Assembly (NCBI GenBank): GCA_964036045.1
Contig: OZ038378.1
Span: 23,050,441-23,114,440 of the forward strand
From: Eutreptiella sp. 'Long Island Sound 2002'
Lineage: Eukaryota; Euglenozoa; Euglenophyceae; Eutreptiales; Eutreptiaceae
Reading direction: 5' to 3'
DNA length: 64,000 nucleotides
The first letter of the stretch is position 1; every line of letters begins with the position of its first letter. Below, one piece after another: positions 23,001-33,200 of the stretch. The translations under genes and the position numbers were made by a program. The notes under the pieces are model-generated. The model searched no databases. It was given only the letters and a program-made list of their open reading frames with translations, and had not been told where the DNA came from.

Positions 23001-23614
23001 GCAGTCCTCGCGCAGTGCCCGCTGGTCGACCTCCATTATGTCCTCTACAGATGTGCCAGGGCGATGCAACGCTTTGGACAGGTGGAGCCATTGCGCCCTG
23101 CCACTGTTTCCGCTGCTGCCGCGCTTCTTTCGCGATTTTTTCCGTGATGTGATGGCGGCCAGAGCCCACGATGTGGGAGCCAATGGGCATGCAACACCAT
23201 CTAGTGGCACAAGGGGTGGCCATAAAACACAGTTACGGGCTCTGCGGGTGAAGCGCAGGCCCAGCCACGCCAGTGTGTAGGTGAGGCCAACCACACACGC
23301 GGGTGCCAACACATCCCATGTCACCCATGGTGCAGCTGGCCCACCCGGCGGCTGCCTGGAATGTAAAACACAAGGCCCTCTCAGGCACGAGCCCCGTTGA
23401 CTCCTGGAGGCCGGCGCATGTGGGAGGAGGGCAAGGGTGGTGTCCTGCGCGGCATGAGACTGCAGGATAGCTTGTGATACGGATCCAGGCCTTCGCTCCA
23501 GGACGGCCGGGATGACGCGGGCTGGAGAGGGCCTCGCATGGGTGGTGGCAGAGCGAGTGGAGTCGATGAATGGGAGGAGCTGCTGTGCCATTGGTACCAG
23601 GGGCACCTCGATCC
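19571..23614 (-). CDS. Unknown multi-exon protein, alpha-helical
   Basis: Two exons join in phase. Exon 23,614-22,827 follows an ATGCACAG acceptor and ends at ATT/GTAAGT, a strong donor. It encodes about 262 residues: a Ser/Arg/His-rich start, a possible membrane segment (VLAPACVVGLTYTLAWLGLR), a basic SRKKSRKKRG patch and then a helical acidic stretch (EDIMEVDQRALREDCQIARV and RRLHEIAADLHSRNALTPMD). Exon 20,011-19,571 follows TTTTTGCAG and ends at CAG/GTGGTC. It gives 147 residues of helix-rich sequence (YLTSGKNKAAIQKRSVKRLI, then LEEVAIGARQ at the end). Phases match (0/0), but other exons may lie in the 2.8-kb gap. I do not recognise the family; helical-repeat or membrane-anchored organellar proteins are possible. 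The gene probably extends upstream: a hydrophobic frame at 23,835-23,680 (VSALVLIIGAVVTVV) could be another exon. Start and stop are unplaced. Confidence 0.5.
20190..20450. repeat. About 50-55 bp tandem repeat, five units
   Basis: AACAATGGC.GCACAACC and a CCCCAAAGTG.GGAGG-like half alternate; units are diverged. Lies in the intron of the unknown minus-strand gene. Confidence 0.65.
20600..20720. repeat. Dispersed repeat shared with 37.28-37.36 kb
   Basis: Both places have GGGACAAA.CCC then AGATGTTGCTGCTCT, CTGGCAG, GCGTCAAT and ACTTCTC.CCA in the same order and strand, about 80 percent alike by eye. Confidence 0.6.
21874..22265 (+). pseudogene. Protein-like segment of unknown family
   Basis: Frame 21,874-22,125 reads KPLSGRFQKVYTSPTLEDDI, then WSVLAHNDCPSEIFNSIAAD, and looks coding; after a frame change 22,139-22,262 reads RITFEELASLFMDRTFLHWR. 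A decayed transposon gene is the likeliest source. No family recognised. Confidence 0.3.
22827..23614 (-). CDS. Exon of the unknown minus-strand protein
   Basis: Open over the whole exon; strong GTAAGT donor; phase 2 in, phase 0 out. Confidence 0.5.
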
Positions 23615-23859
23615 CTGTGCATGAGCGAGAGCATTAAATGGCATAAACTTAGGGGGGAGTCAGAGTGTTCACGGCAAAAGTAGCTGCGGGAACATCGTTT
23701 GCATCACTGAGTGGCTTGACCACAGCGTTTCTGACCGGGCAACAAATGCTAGTAAAAGTCTCCTTGGCACCACCGTGACCACAGCACCAATGATCAAGAC
23801 TAGGGCTGAGACCCACACAACCACATTCAAGGGGGAAACTCATGGCTTAGCGCCCCCAA

Positions 23860-24810
23860 CCCCCTCCCTTGGTTCTATGACCATACCCCCCGCCACCCGC
23901 AGTAAAACATAAAGTGCAGTACGGGCACACAGCACAGCGAGAGATGCAAGAAGCAAATTGCCGCGAACAGAACGGAGCATGTATAAATGTCATGTATGAA
24001 TGGCATGTCTAAAGCAAAACGAGCAAGGGCTCGACAGCATCAACATAATCTGCAGGACGCAAGCTTCGGTGCACCATCTTTTATTTTAACGAATTTGCCA
24101 AAAAATGTGGAGCCCGGCGAACACAATGAAAAAGCAACTTTCTTGAATGACCATTGCCGAAGAAAGTAGGCCCCGCGAAAGCGGGCGTGCACGCCATTCC
24201 CGGGGTGAGTGGGAGATGTCAAAGGGCTAAGCTTGATTACGTGCAACCAAGGCACATCAAGCACAAAAAACCAAGAGGCAAGCGAGTGCGCTAGGGTTTA
24301 CCCAAAGATAACTAACTGCATTTGTTAATCAGACTAAAGGCCCACTGAGCACACAAGTGAAGAAAAGCTGCTCACCAATGCATGGGTGCAACAATGGTAG
24401 CTCTGTCTTCGGTGCTCATTGTGTCTCCATCTCTCTCCCGCCTTCACCTTTCGCTTTCCTTCTCGAATGGCCGCTACATTCATAAACAATCAAAGCTCAC
24501 ACCATTCGGGCTTGTTGGGGACCAATGACCGCCAAGCTGCGCTATGCATGCAAGCAAAGTACAGCAACATAGAAAACAACATCATGACAAGAGAAGTAAT
24601 TTACGAAAGACGTCATATGGATAGAGGAAGAACACACGTGGGTGGAAAGAATACACTTGTGCCACTTTTTTTGTAGCATTTGATCATCTCAACATGAATT
24701 CCCTTCAAATTTGACGCAAATTAAAATGCAAACCAAGTTTCCCCAATTTGTGTCCAAAAGAATGGAGAACATGCTTGATGCTAGATTGCCCTCACCACCA
24801 CCAATGGATG
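23860..24810. other. No gene recognised
   Basis: A/T-richer sequence between the unknown minus-strand gene and the zinc-finger remnant. Short ORFs only. Confidence 0.35.
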
Positions 24811-24915
24811 ACTTCATGGAATGCATGAAAGAAACCACCAAGAACAAGGCAAAGATCCATTGACAAGGCCAAGGCAATTTCTATTGGGACTTACTCATCA
24901 AAGTTCTAAAAAGTT

Positions 24916-25254
24916 GTGGGGACCACGCTTTCCTCCTCGGACTGTTCCTCGCAAGAACATTTACCACAAGTGTTCTCAGTTTTTGTTGTGCAGCCATTGT
25001 GTGGTGGCGAGCGCATTCAATGCAATGCTTGCAGTGCCCCTTTTCATGAGAAATGCTTCTATAGTTCTAGTGTGAAGCCGAAGGAAGGGGTGGTAGGGCA
25101 GTCACTAAGGTTGCAAGGCCGGATCCTAGTGCACTGCAAATTCATAACGCGACATCACCGTTTCGTTAGGACCTCTTGTTTTCTTTGCCTTGAAGAGCAC
25201 GTCAAGGTACGAAGATCCTCCGTCACTGTTTTGAAATTCATCGCTAGTAGCTAG
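24916..25254 (+). pseudogene. PHD-like zinc-finger remnant
   Basis: The frame contains CGGERIQCNACSAPFHEKCF, a PHD-type signature (C-x2-C ... H-x2-C). Two further cysteines before it (KCSQFLLCSHC) appear only in another frame, and CFLCLEEH follows about 55 residues later. A frameshift at about 25,003-25,010 would join the first part. PHD fingers bind histone tails, and the next recognisable domain downstream is a chromodomain; together these resemble chromatin-regulator architecture, but whether they were ever one gene is unknown. Confidence 0.4.
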
Positions 25255-25531
25255 TAGCCAAAGGAATATGTTCCGGAAATTTCAATTTTTCGAAAACCTA
25301 TTGAATTTTGCACTTTTGAGCATGCGGCTAATGTTCAGAACCTAGTAGTGTCGAAAATAACCGGTTTCTGTCGATTAAGTTTACAAAAACAACCGGTTTT
25401 TCCGATTATTGGTTTTCTTGATTATTTGCCACCAAAATTCTCAAATCACTCGCACCTAAGGGCATATAAGCCGGAGTAGCAGGGTAAACATGAGTCGAGA
25501 TGATACCTTCTCCTTGTTGTTAAAAATGGGT

Positions 25532-25754
25532 TAACAGCCCGTTTTTTTTTGGTAAAAAAACGGGTTGTCCGTCCCCAGCCACACAACCCGTTTTTTTACC
25601 AAAAAAAAACGGGCTGTCCCCCGGCGTTGGCCGGACAACCCGTTTTTTTACCAAAAAAAAACGGGTTGTCTCTAGACAACCCGTTTTTTTACCAACAAAA
25701 AACGGGCTGTCTCTTTACAGCCCGTTTTTTTACCAACAAAAAACGGGTTGTGAC
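25532..25754. repeat. Array of 35-bp hairpins (first array)
   Basis: A first hairpin (about 25,539-25,568, with TTTTTTTTGG centre) and then four 35-bp inverted repeats of the form ACARCCCGTTTTTTTACC plus its complement at 25,583, 25,635, 25,675 and 25,717. Arrays repeat in each 1,025-bp unit. Confidence 0.9.
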
Positions 25755-26014
25755 CTTCTTTTAGCGCCAGGGGGTTGCCAAAATAGGGCACTTTAAATTT
25801 TTCCATTTTTCAACCAAAAAAAAACCGTTTTGGGTGTGTGGATGCCACATGATGATGTCATCAAGGCTCCCAAAGGAAAAGGAGTAACATCAATAGGAGG
25901 TTGACTTGTGGATGTTCCTCACGTGCCCGAACAGGTAGCCCCCATTGCACTTGTGGCAGATTCGAGCCCTGGAAAGGTTAGTGTGACCTCCTCGCAACAA
26001 TCGGCTTGTGACGA

Positions 26015-26821
26015 GTGAAGGCTCGTTGCTTGCTTTGTGAACCCATTGATGCCGGCCTTGAGCTGGTTGCTGAGGATCTCTTTGTGCAACAACAGGATGC
26101 ACCATCACCTCCATCTGCGCCTATTTCAACTCCGATTGATGTTGCACAACCGGGAGGTGGTGAGGAGAGGGATGAGAGTAGGAGTGGCGAGGAAGAAGAG
26201 GAGTTTGAGGCGGAGAGGATCATTGGTAAGAAAGTTCATCGTGGCAAGCCATTGTACTTGGTGCGATGGAAGGGTTGTGGGAAAGAAGATGACTCTCTTA
26301 TTGCTTTGGTCAGGCCGGACTCAGAAATGGGGGTGGGTCTCTTAAATGGTCATTTGGTGGTGGGTCTACTGCATTTGAGTTTGTATATCATTCTCTTGCT
26401 TTGCTTCTTCTCAAAGGGTGCTTTGCTAGGCAAGGGGGACCCACACCGGACACTTGGGGGGTTCATACAAGGTGGATCGTCTTGGTACCCCGGCGTTGGC
26501 CGGTTGGAGTTTGTATATCATTCTTTTGCTTTGCTTCTTCTCAAAGGGTGCTTTGCTAGGCAAGGGGGACCCACACCGGACACTTGGGTGGTTCATACAA
26601 GGTCTGGACAACCCGTTTTTTTACCAAAAAAAAACGGGCTGTCCCCCGGCGTTGGCCGGACAACCCGTTTTTTTACCAAAAAAAAACGGGTTGTCTCTAG
26701 ACAACCCGTTTTTTTACCAACAAAAAACGGGCTGTCTCTTTACAGCCCGTTTTTTTACCAACAAAAAACGGGTTGTGACCTTCTTTTAGCGCCAGGGGGT
26801 TGCCAAAATAGGGCACTTTAA
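26015..26821 (+). CDS. Chromodomain reading frame, tandem unit 1
   Basis: Chromodomains bind methylated histone tails and occur in HP1-like proteins, CHD remodellers and at the integrase end of chromovirus retrotransposons. Residues about 63-92 of this frame match the family: an acidic lead (EEEEEFEAERIIGKK), then KPLYLVRWKGCGKEDDS. The conserved Trp that normally follows the E-D-D-S/T segment is absent (SLIAL here), so either an exon ends there or the domain is damaged. There is no in-frame ATG before the domain, which suggests an internal exon. After about 26,310 the frame runs into the duplicated segment and the hairpin array, and that part is not believable protein. Confidence 0.55.
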   Translation: MKARCLLCEPIDAGLELVAEDLFVQQQDAPSPPSAPISTPIDVAQPGGGEERDESRSGEEEEEFEAERIIGKKVHRGKPLYLVRWKGCGKEDDSLIALVRPDSEMGVGLLNGHLVVGLLHLSLYIILLLCFFSKGALLGKGDPHRTLGGFIQGGSSWYPGVGRLEFVYHSFALLLLKGCFARQGGPTPDTWVVHTRSGQPVFLPKKNGLSPGVGRTTRFFTKKKRVVSRQPVFLPTKNGLSLYSPFFYQQKTGCDLLLAPGGCQNRAL

Positions 26822-27039
26822 ATTTTTCCATTTTTCAACCAAAAAAAAACCGTTTTGGGTGTGTGGATGCCACATGATGATGTCATCAAGGCTCCCAAAG
26901 GAAAAGGAGTAACATCAATAGGAGGTTGACTTGTGGATGTTCCTCACGTGCCCGAACAGGTAGCCCCCATTGCACTTGTGGCAGATTCGAGCCCTGGAAA
27001 GGTTAGTGTGACCTCCTCGCAACAATCGGCTTGTGACGA

Positions 27040-27846
27040 GTGAAGGCTCGTTGCTTGCTTTGTGAACCCATTGATGCCGGCCTTGAGCTGGTTGCTGAGG
27101 ATCTCTTTGTGCAACAACAGGATGCACCATCACCTCCATCTGCGCCTATTTCAACTCCGATTGATGTTGCACAACCGGGAGGTGGTGAGGAGAGGGATGA
27201 GAGTAGGAGTGGCGAGGAAGAAGAGGAGTTTGAGGCGGAGAGGATCATTGGTAAGAAAGTTCATCGTGGCAAGCCATTGTACTTGGTGCGATGGAAGGGT
27301 TGTGGGAAAGAAGATGACTCTCTTATTGCTTTGGTCAGGCCGGACTCAGAAATGGGGGTGGGTCTCTTAAATGGTCATTTGGTGGTGGGTCTACTGCATT
27401 TGAGTTTGTATATCATTCTCTTGCTTTGCTTCTTCTCAAAGGGTGCTTTGCTAGGCAAGGGGGACCCACACCGGACACTTGGGGGGTTCATACAAGGTGG
27501 ATCGTCTTGGTACCCCGGCGTTGGCCGGTTGGAGTTTGTATATCATTCTTTTGCTTTGCTTCTTCTCAAAGGGTGCTTTGCTAGGCAAGGGGGACCCACA
27601 CCGGACACTTGGGTGGTTCATACAAGGTCTGGACAACCCGTTTTTTTACCAAAAAAAAACGGGCTGTCCCCCGGCGTTGGCCGGACAACCCGTTTTTTTA
27701 CCAAAAAAAAACGGGTTGTCTCTAGACAACCCGTTTTTTTACCAACAAAAAACGGGCTGTCTCTTTACAGCCCGTTTTTTTACCAACAAAAAACGGGTTG
27801 TGACCTTCTTTTAGCGCCAGGGGGTTGCCAAAATAGGGCACTTTAA
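27040..27846 (+). CDS. Chromodomain reading frame, tandem unit 2
   Basis: The same frame as unit 1 at +1,025 bp, with no amino-acid difference visible across the chromodomain. Confidence 0.55.
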   Translation: MKARCLLCEPIDAGLELVAEDLFVQQQDAPSPPSAPISTPIDVAQPGGGEERDESRSGEEEEEFEAERIIGKKVHRGKPLYLVRWKGCGKEDDSLIALVRPDSEMGVGLLNGHLVVGLLHLSLYIILLLCFFSKGALLGKGDPHRTLGGFIQGGSSWYPGVGRLEFVYHSFALLLLKGCFARQGGPTPDTWVVHTRSGQPVFLPKKNGLSPGVGRTTRFFTKKKRVVSRQPVFLPTKNGLSLYSPFFYQQKTGCDLLLAPGGCQNRAL

Positions 27847-28064
27847 ATTTTTCCATTTTTCAACCAAAAAAAAACCGTTTTGGGTGTGTGGATGCCACAT
27901 GATGATGTCATCAAGGCTCCCAAAGGAAAAGGAGTAACATCAATAGGAGGTTGATTTGTGGATGTTCCTCACGTGCCCGAACAGGTAGCCCCCATTGCAC
28001 TTGTGGCAGATTCGAGCCCTGAAAAGGTTAGTGTGACCTCCTCGCAACAATCGGCTTGTGACGA

Positions 28065-28841
28065 GTGAAGGCTCGTTGCTTGCTTTGTGAACCCATTGAT
28101 GCCGGCCTTGAGCTGGTTGCTGAGGATCTCTTTGTGCAACAACAGGATGCACCATCACCTCCATCTGCGCCTATTTCAACTCCGATTGATGTTGCACAAC
28201 CGGGAGGTGGTGAGGAGAGGGATGAGAGTAGGAGTGGCGAGGAAGAAGAGGAGTTTGAGGCGGAGAGGATCATTGGTAAGAAAGTTCATCGTGGCAAGCC
28301 ATTGTACTTGGTGCGATGGAAGGGTTGTGGGAAAGAAGATGACTCTCTTATTGCTTTGGTCAGGCCGGACTCAGAAATGGGGGTGGGTCTCTTAAATGGT
28401 CATTTGGTGGTGGGTCTACTGCATTTGAGTTTGTATATCATTCTCTTGCTTTGCTTCTTCTCAAAGGGTGCTTTGCTAGGCAAGGGGGACCCACACCGGA
28501 CACTTGGGGGGTTCATACAAGGTGGATCGTCTTGGTACCCCGGCGTTGGCCGGTTGGAGTTTGTATATCATTCTTTTGCTTTGCTTCTTCTCAAAGGGTG
28601 CTTTGCTAGGCAAGGGGGACCCACACCGGACACTTGGGTGGTTCATACAAGGTCTGGACAACCCGTTGTTTTACCAAAAAAAAACGGGCTGTCCCCCGGC
28701 GTTGGCCGGACAACCCGTTTTTTTACCAAAAAAAAACGGGCTTTAAAACCCATTTTTAAAAAAAACGGGCTGTCACCTTCGCTGACTACAGCCCGTTTTT
28801 TTTCGGTAAAAAAACGGGTTAATAGCCCGTTTTCCTTATAG
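28065..28841 (+). CDS. Chromodomain reading frame, tandem unit 3
   Basis: The same frame at +2,050 bp. The chromodomain is unchanged; the 3' end differs because the following hairpin array is truncated and replaced by another inverted repeat. Confidence 0.55.
   Translation: MKARCLLCEPIDAGLELVAEDLFVQQQDAPSPPSAPISTPIDVAQPGGGEERDESRSGEEEEEFEAERIIGKKVHRGKPLYLVRWKGCGKEDDSLIALVRPDSEMGVGLLNGHLVVGLLHLSLYIILLLCFFSKGALLGKGDPHRTLGGFIQGGSSWYPGVGRLEFVYHSFALLLLKGCFARQGGPTPDTWVVHTRSGQPVVLPKKNGLSPGVGRTTRFFTKKKRALKPIFKKNGLSPSLTTARFFSVKKRVNSPFSL
28740..28830. repeat. Terminal hairpin closing the tandem array
   Basis: GCCCGTTTTTTTTCGGTAAA and its complement, like the first hairpin at 25,539. Similar hairpins therefore bracket the whole tandem block. 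Confidence 0.7.
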
Positions 28842-29094
28842 AATCTTGGCATGAAGCAAAAATGTATGTCTCACCATTCCAACACGAGAAGAGAAGTTGC
28901 ATGAAACAGAGACTTTCCTTTGACTTTGAGTTCATCAACTTGTCAAGTTGTTCACGTTCCTTGCATGCCTTTTGTTTTTGTTTGCCCTTCATGTTGCATG
29001 CATTGCCCTTAATTAGTGCCTAGGATCCAACTTCAAGAGACCCACATGTAGTGAAGTCCCTGCCTATTAATGAGTGACTTCACTGCATGGGGAT

Positions 29095-29340
29095 GAGAAA
29101 CCCAATTTTCACATCCATTGGGACATCCTAAATCTGCATCCATTTCTATTTGTCCATAGGCATCCCACATCGATGTGATTTGTAGGATTTCCCCATCCAA
29201 ATCGAAGCTTGTGGGTGCATCCCGCATCCATTTAATTTATCGGATTTTCCCATCCAAATCCCTTCCCCACATTGGATTTCACCCTCTCCATGCATCCCAA
29301 ATCCTTCCAATTTATAGATCCAAATCTTCCTTTTTATCCT
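29095..29340. repeat. Degenerate about-50-bp repeat (GCATCC..ATCCAAATC)
   Basis: GCATCC(C)ACATC, TTTATNGGATTT and CCCATCCAAATC recur four to five times with variable spacing. Confidence 0.55.
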
Positions 29341-30060
29341 CCAAAACCTTCCTTTTTTTAGGCATTTTTCTTCCCCAGTCACCATTATCCCCATCTAGTG
29401 AAGTTACTGCCCTTGTTGCTCCTTCCTCCCTATGCCCATTGGAGGGAGTACGACTTTCGCTGTCTTCGGTTGAATTTTTGACTGAATGCAACTTGCTGTC
29501 TTTGCTCTCGCCAACCTATTTTTCCGGGGCTTCATGGAATTTGTGGCGCTTCGTGAAGGTTTGCATCCAAGTCGCGATCATAATGTTTCGCTTGGGGTTT
29601 TTTCAACATCCGCGAGGAGAGGATGGAATCTGCCGACAAAAGAAGACTTGAATTTCCTAAGTCGGTGAGTACTATCCGTGCCATTTCGTATGGCAATCAG
29701 AGTTCGACATCCATGGGGCCAAGTCGTTGTGTCACCGCGTTTGCATTTAACCCCCCCTGCGTGTTGTTGATACTCCAAGTTCAATGATAGGCTAAATAAA
29801 ACGACGAAAACTATTGGTGAAAGCTTGGGTGTCTTTGACGCCGCCGGTGAGAAATCCTTAGTGTACATAGGAATCATCGTCCCAATATCATCGTCCCAAT
29901 GTTGTTGGTGCGGATGAAGAGACGGATCCGAAAGCCGAAGGGGTAATCGAGTGCGTGATGGCTTGCACCATTCGCATGCGCACACGGGTCGTCACGACAA
30001 TTTTTCGTTGATTCATTGTGGGGTTTGTCATGACTCTCGTTCTCAAGGAATCTAGCCACG

Positions 30061-30204
30061 ATGGCTTGTTGCTTTACCATTCCCCAGTCCGAGGTGGGAA
30101 TCACCGAAAGATGTGGTGCTTTTAGTGGTGAACTCCGACCTGGGTTCCACCTACTTAATCCGTGCACCACAAGTCTTGTGGGAACGGTGAGTTTGCGTGT
30201 CAAG
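30061..30204 (+). CDS. HIR exon 1 (start codon)
   Basis: 48 codons from ATG; ends GTCAAG/GTGTGC. An earlier GT (ACG/GTGAGT at 30,186) would drop SLRV, which the family conserves, so the later donor is chosen. Confidence 0.88.
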
Positions 30205-33200
30205 GTGTGCGTGCCGCGCGGCCCATTTGCGAAGGGCACATGATCCGTTCCGAATTCCGTGCGGCTTTGTGAATGCCAATGGTAACGTTCATGTATGCAA
30301 GGTAAACCATGGGGGAGTTCCCTTCACCGAAAACATAGCGTTGGTTATATTTGTTAGTGTGGCCCTCATATTCCTTCTCGTTGCTTCCTTGGTCGTAGGC
30401 TTCGCTTGAAGAGGAAAGGATTCTTTTTCATTTGATAAGACTAAGTGGTGTTGACGAGGCACGCAACATTTCAACTCGTAATAGGCGAAAATTTTGCGTT
30501 TTTCTTTGAGTTTGTGACAAAGCAGGGGCATTTGAGCGTACAAAATGCATGCTGGGGATAATCCGAAGAGGTTCGTTTTGGGTGGTCAATATCCGCAAAT
30601 TTTGGAGATACACATTTAGCGCACGCCCACAAACTAAGATGAAGTATCCCAAAGTCGTGGGCCGTCGCTCTTCGGGCATGCACATCAAGCATGCGTCTCC
30701 TCTAACGATGGTTCCACTTTTTTGCTATGATTTCATGCACTTTACATGTTTGAGCCTGGCGTCTCCACATGATACACATAATATCCATGCAAATGATGTG
30801 ACCGCCTTGATAAGCCACCGCCCATGCAAGCAGGCATATTCAATCGAAGACCCTCCTTGCAGGCTTGAACTATCAAGCTATATTGCATGCCACGCTCAAC
30901 CGTTTTGATCCGACAGTTGGCCAAACCCCTTGGGGCCTCTTCTACGTTGCATGGCAATCGCTCGGGAAAGTCCAAAACAAAAGTTGTCCCTATGTCTCCC
31001 AAACAGAATTTGCCATATGAGTATTCTAGATGAGATTTTGGCAAATGCCAAAGTACAAGTGCGTTTCTTCTACCTTGGATCGATTACTTTGTAACGATGG
31101 ACCTCAAGCAGGAAAGCTCACGGGCTCATCGTATTTTGCCAATGTTTAGGAGAAGTAGCAACACGCGGAATAGAGTGCTTTCAGTTTTTCATCGGTTCTC
31201 GCTGAGTATTATCATTTCATTTTAGGAACTCAGTGTTCAAATTGAGACCAAGACGAAAGACAATGTGTTTGTGCACATGGGTGTGATCGTTCAATACAAG
31301 GTCAAGGACTCCGAAATCTTCCAGGTGTGGAGGTAGGACCAATGTGGGGGTGATTGTAACAGGAATTTTTCTTTCTTCTCGAGGGTGGGTAATCGCGGCA
31401 ATCCCAGTATTTGGGGTTGTCCCGTGGGGCACTTGCAGATGTGGGAAACCGAACTTCTCGACGAATTGCCCCATCTCAATTTGACCACCCCATATTGGAA
31501 CACCCTCTACTTGTGGCACCGCAGTTGTATGGGCACTCTTGTCTTGCCGCACGTCCTTCAACATTCACGTTGAAAACCTTCCGACTTTGTTGTTTGAACA
31601 ATTTCGCTTGGCAAAAATTGGCCTTGGTGGTTTGGCCTACTTTTTTGGATGATGGACACGATACGACATTTTTGATGTCCACAGAGGTTGAGCCAACAAA
31701 TCAACGGTGGTAGAGAGCCAATGGTCCACAAGGCTTTAAAACTCGCCAACTTTTGCGGTTTTTGTTGCCTTTTGTTCCGGGCGTGGTTGTCCGCATGCAA
31801 CACTACGTGTCCATTTGCATCGTAATGACTATGCCTCATGGCCACCAGAGTTGTTCAGTCCGTAAGCACAACGATGGACAATTTGTTTTCATCGTTTTTC
31901 TTTGTCGTGACGCATCTTGAGAGGCACCATGTTGTGACATAGTTGCCTCGCTGTGCATGAGTAGAGCATCAAGTGGCACAATGGCACCATCAAAGGGCAG
32001 AGTGAGATGGGGTATGGGGATTGCCTTGAACCCCAATTTACGACCCTACACACGGGCCCGTTTTCAACAGTTCCAAATCTTGTACTTCGTTATCAAGGGG
32101 AGGGCTTGGATGGGTGGGGAACCCCACTTTCTATACATCCATTTGACGGGCGTTTGGAGGCAAGAAGTGGTTGCGATCAACGAATTGTTGCAAACAATCG
32201 TCAAGAAGCATTCAAGTCAAACATGCTATACACATTACAGGCAAGAAGTCCATAGGGGACGGGGAAAATGCTTTTCTCGGACCATGAGACACACAATGGA
32301 GTGTGGAAGTGTGTACTTTGCCAACTATGCGGGCAATGTGCCCGTTCCGCGCGGCCACCGCGGCCACCGCCGTGCCGCCCACCCGCACCGCGTCGCCCCT
32401 CTTCTCCATTAAGTACTGCGCGCACGCCAAGTGCCCGGGGGGGGGGGGGGACGCATTACTCTTACATCTCCTGCCCCCACACCTGCAATTGTGTGCCACA
32501 ATATCGACTCGCCAAAGATACCGTTGTGTGCCAAAGTGCACATTGCAGATTGCACTCCACACACTCCACATAGACTCCGGGACAGATTGCACTGCACCTG
32601 CCGGGCGCGCCGGGCCTGGAACGTGGCCTGTGCTTGCGGTGGCGCCGGAGGCGGCACTACGGCTTGGGGGGTGGGGGTTAAACAGCCTGTGCCGTGCCGT
32701 GCTGTGCCACCTATGGGAAGGGGGAGGGTGTAAATGGTCTGTGCCACGCCGTGCCACAATGTACGTACCAAATAAAGGCAGGTCATGCAAGTGAATAAGG
32801 ACTGAGTTGGCATGTTGCTTCTTTTTGTGTGCTTGCCTCATCTGCACTTGCCTGTTGGTTTTCGGTGATTTACTATGAATGCACGCTATGCTTAGTTCAA
32901 ATGAATTGGTTCTTTCAAGTTTCCATGTCATGGTTGAATTGTGCGACCTTTGCATGCATGTCACACTACAGCACATTACTCTTCACTTTGAACAATTCAT
33001 TTGTCGTGCGATCTTGCAAGAACCTAGTTACATTGCTTATTAATTCCTTGTGCTACGTCTTGTTTGTTGTGTTTTGTTGTGTTGTGTTTTGTTGTGTTGT
33101 GTTGTGTTGTGTTGTGTTGTGTTGTGTTGTGTTGTGTTGTGTTGTGTTGTGTTGTGTTGTGTTGTGTTGTGTTGTTCGTTTTTTTTGCATTGTATTTGTG

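Larger units (their letters stand above)
25583..28740 (+). repeat. 1,025-bp tandem repeat: three full units plus a partial
   Basis: Units begin ACAACCCGTTTTTTTACC at 25,583, 26,608, 27,633 and 28,658, each exactly 1,025 bp apart. By eye full units differ at only a few positions (for example GACTTGTGG versus GATTTGTGG, CCTGGAAAGG versus CCTGAAAAGG in unit 3; CCGTTGTTTTACC at the start of unit 4). Each unit holds a four-hairpin array, a chromodomain frame and an internal about-98-bp duplication (26,377-26,475 and 26,506-26,603 in unit 1). Confidence 0.95.

Noticed and set aside
25583-25754. Rho-independent terminators (hairpin plus T run)
   Set aside because: The T run is part of the hairpin arm, units are tandem, and the DNA is eukaryotic.
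25549-25764. CRISPR-like array, because hairpins repeat with short spacers
   Set aside because: Units are hairpins with nearly constant spacers inside a eukaryotic tandem repeat; no cas genes and spacers are not unique.
26015-28841. Three separate functional chromodomain genes
   Set aside because: Units are near-identical repeats with no in-frame start before the domain and no credible downstream coding sequence, so independent genes are unlikely.
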